Assembly: GCA_964035575.1 (NCBI GenBank)
Contig: OZ037914.1
Location: forward strand, 1,132,213 to 1,196,212
Origin: Rhynchopus sp. YZ270_cl-10
Taxonomy: Eukaryota > Euglenozoa > Diplonemea > Diplonemida > Diplonemidae
Direction: 5' to 3'
DNA length: 64,000 nucleotides
Both the position numbers and the translations under genes were made by a program. Below are positions 62,964 to 64,000 of this stretch, piece after piece; the stretch's first letter is position 1; every line of letters begins with the position of its first letter. The notes beneath the pieces were generated by a model. That model worked only from the letters and a program-made list of their open reading frames with translations. It did not search any database and was not told where the DNA came from.

Positions 62964-63650
62964 CTTAGCAGCAGGGTATTAGGGTGAAAATCCAAAATTC
63001 CGGAAAAAACTGGTTTTTCTGGTTTTCTCTCCTGGGTGGCGAAAACTAGTGTTTCCGGCGAAAACCTCCACCGTTGACGGACACAGTCACCTTTTTCGGG
63101 TTTTTCGGGGGTGGGGTCAGTGTCTTATCCAGGAATCCAGATTCGAAATATTTTTCGGCGCTGCTGACCCAGGGTAGACATTGGGAACATAGGGACTGTA
63201 TTTTTTTGCGGGGCAAAAAAATAATATAAAATGGCGCCGCAGGCGAAAATTTTTGAGGGTACGGTGTAAAAATCTAGCTTTTTACACCACAGAGCCACTC
63301 AAACGAACCCTTTTTTGCGGAGCAAAAAATGAAAAATGGCGCCGCAGGCAAAAAAAAAATCAAGGAACAGCCATTTCCCAAAGGCACTCCCGTGGTTCAA
63401 CCACGGTTCTACCAGGCGGGGAAAAAATGCGGGGGAAAAAATCGAGTCCGCCCTAATCTGGGGACGACATTTACAGAAAGTCCTGGTGAAAAGTGTCGGT
63501 TTTTTTTTCCCTTCCAGATTTCTCTGTTTTTTTTTTTTTTTTTTGAAAACCAGTTTTTGGAAAAACTGGTTTTCAAAACCAGTTTTTTTAACCACCCTAA
63601 TACCCTGCTTAGCATGAGGGCTCATCTTTTAAACTTTTCCTTTTCCTTTT
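62961..63650 (+). repeat. Repeat A copy split by hAT-like element 3
   Basis: GATGACTTAGCA before the insertion, then TTAGCATGAGGGCTCATCTT and TTAAACTTTTCC after it. Taking one duplicated 8-mer away gives an ordinary repeat A. Confidence 0.75.
62972..63607. mobile_element. hAT-like non-autonomous element 3, reversed core
   Basis: 636 bp. Ends CAGGGTATTAGGGTG, exactly inverted. Duplication CTTAGCAG/CTTAGCAT (7 of 8). The core blocks of elements 1 and 2 (GGCGCCGCAGGC, TTGCGGAGCAAAAAA, TGGTTCAACCACGG) are here in inverse order. Next to the ends are AAAACTGGTTTT repeats. Confidence 0.85.
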
Positions 63651-64000
63651 CCTTTTTTGAGCACTATCGGTGATAGTGGAGAGGACGTTAGATTTTGTCC
63701 AATAGCCGGAAAAAAAATCCACGGAGGTTGTTGCTGCGGGAAACAAAACATCCGTAAAGTAGTACAACAACAACAAACTAAGCAAAAAGGCAGTGGCGCG
63801 GCTACCGATAACTACCGTGTAGTCAGCGTCACGGCTACCTCGGTAAGTTACAGTGAAAAAAGAAAAAAGAAAAAGAGTGGAGATTGCACAACTGTGGCAA
63901 CACTACCGAGGCAAACTACACTACTCCAACAATTTTTCAAAAAAAAAAATTTTTAAAAAAACAAAACCTTAAGCAACCTTCACCCTCTAATGGCAGGCCT
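63616..64000. other. No gene seen; repeat D near the end
   Basis: Apart from repeat D at 63875-63942, nothing is supported. Confidence 0.5.
63875..63942 (+). repeat. Repeat D copy
   Basis: AGTGGAGATTGCACAACTGT, GGCAACACTACCGAGGCAAA, CTACACTACTCCAACAATTT, TTCAAAAA. Here GGAG can pair with the CTCC further downstream. Confidence 0.7.

Overview
This is nuclear DNA from a single-celled eukaryote that I cannot place to genus. Coding regions are GC-rich and clean. The DNA between them is AT-rich, full of A/T homopolymers, and crowded with short repeats. Cis-spliced introns have GTATG donors and YAG acceptors, and some are only about 47-49 nt. Seven of the eight best-supported genes are on the + strand and look like host genes; the eighth, also +, belongs to a transposon. 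Each host gene whose start is visible has a pyrimidine-rich AG 5-122 nt upstream of its ATG. This would fit a lineage that trans-splices, such as a diplonemid-like euglenozoan, or 5'UTR introns; the organism assignment is only a hypothesis.

Layout. 1-3896: 3' part of an ABCA-type lipid/sterol transporter. 6265-7733: a Crypton-like tyrosine-recombinase transposon with inverted terminal repeats. 9195-12710: a large, mostly disordered unknown protein. 13442-18907: a very large secreted, repetitive, beta-rich protein with a basic, cysteine-containing C-terminal region. 21348-22919: a three-exon CCCH zinc-finger protein. 22.9-42 kb: about 19 kb with no recognisable gene, holding repeats, a minisatellite with nested (CTACTG)n, segmental duplications, and a stretch (32.6-40 kb) with few homopolymers. 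42152-42946: a type I membrane protein. 46002-46616: a mitochondrial-type CX9C (CHCH) protein. 49542-49973: a small regulator-like protein with a PP1-docking-like motif. 47.7-64 kb: a mosaic of non-autonomous DNA transposons (three hAT-like elements with 8-bp target duplications, a Mutator-like giant foldback carrying a nested piggyBac-like element, and several small foldbacks) plus a pentanucleotide satellite.

Most unusual content. At least eight families of short (about 40-160 nt) interspersed sequences recur through introns and intergenic DNA. I call them A to I. Several keep hairpins while the paired bases change together between copies (A, B, D, H). This suggests they are, or derive from, structured RNAs. 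Families A and C appear related to each other. One A copy lies in a spliced intron, one A copy was split by a hAT-like insertion and one D copy by a foldback insertion, so the relative ages can be read directly. All comparisons were made by eye; no database search was possible.
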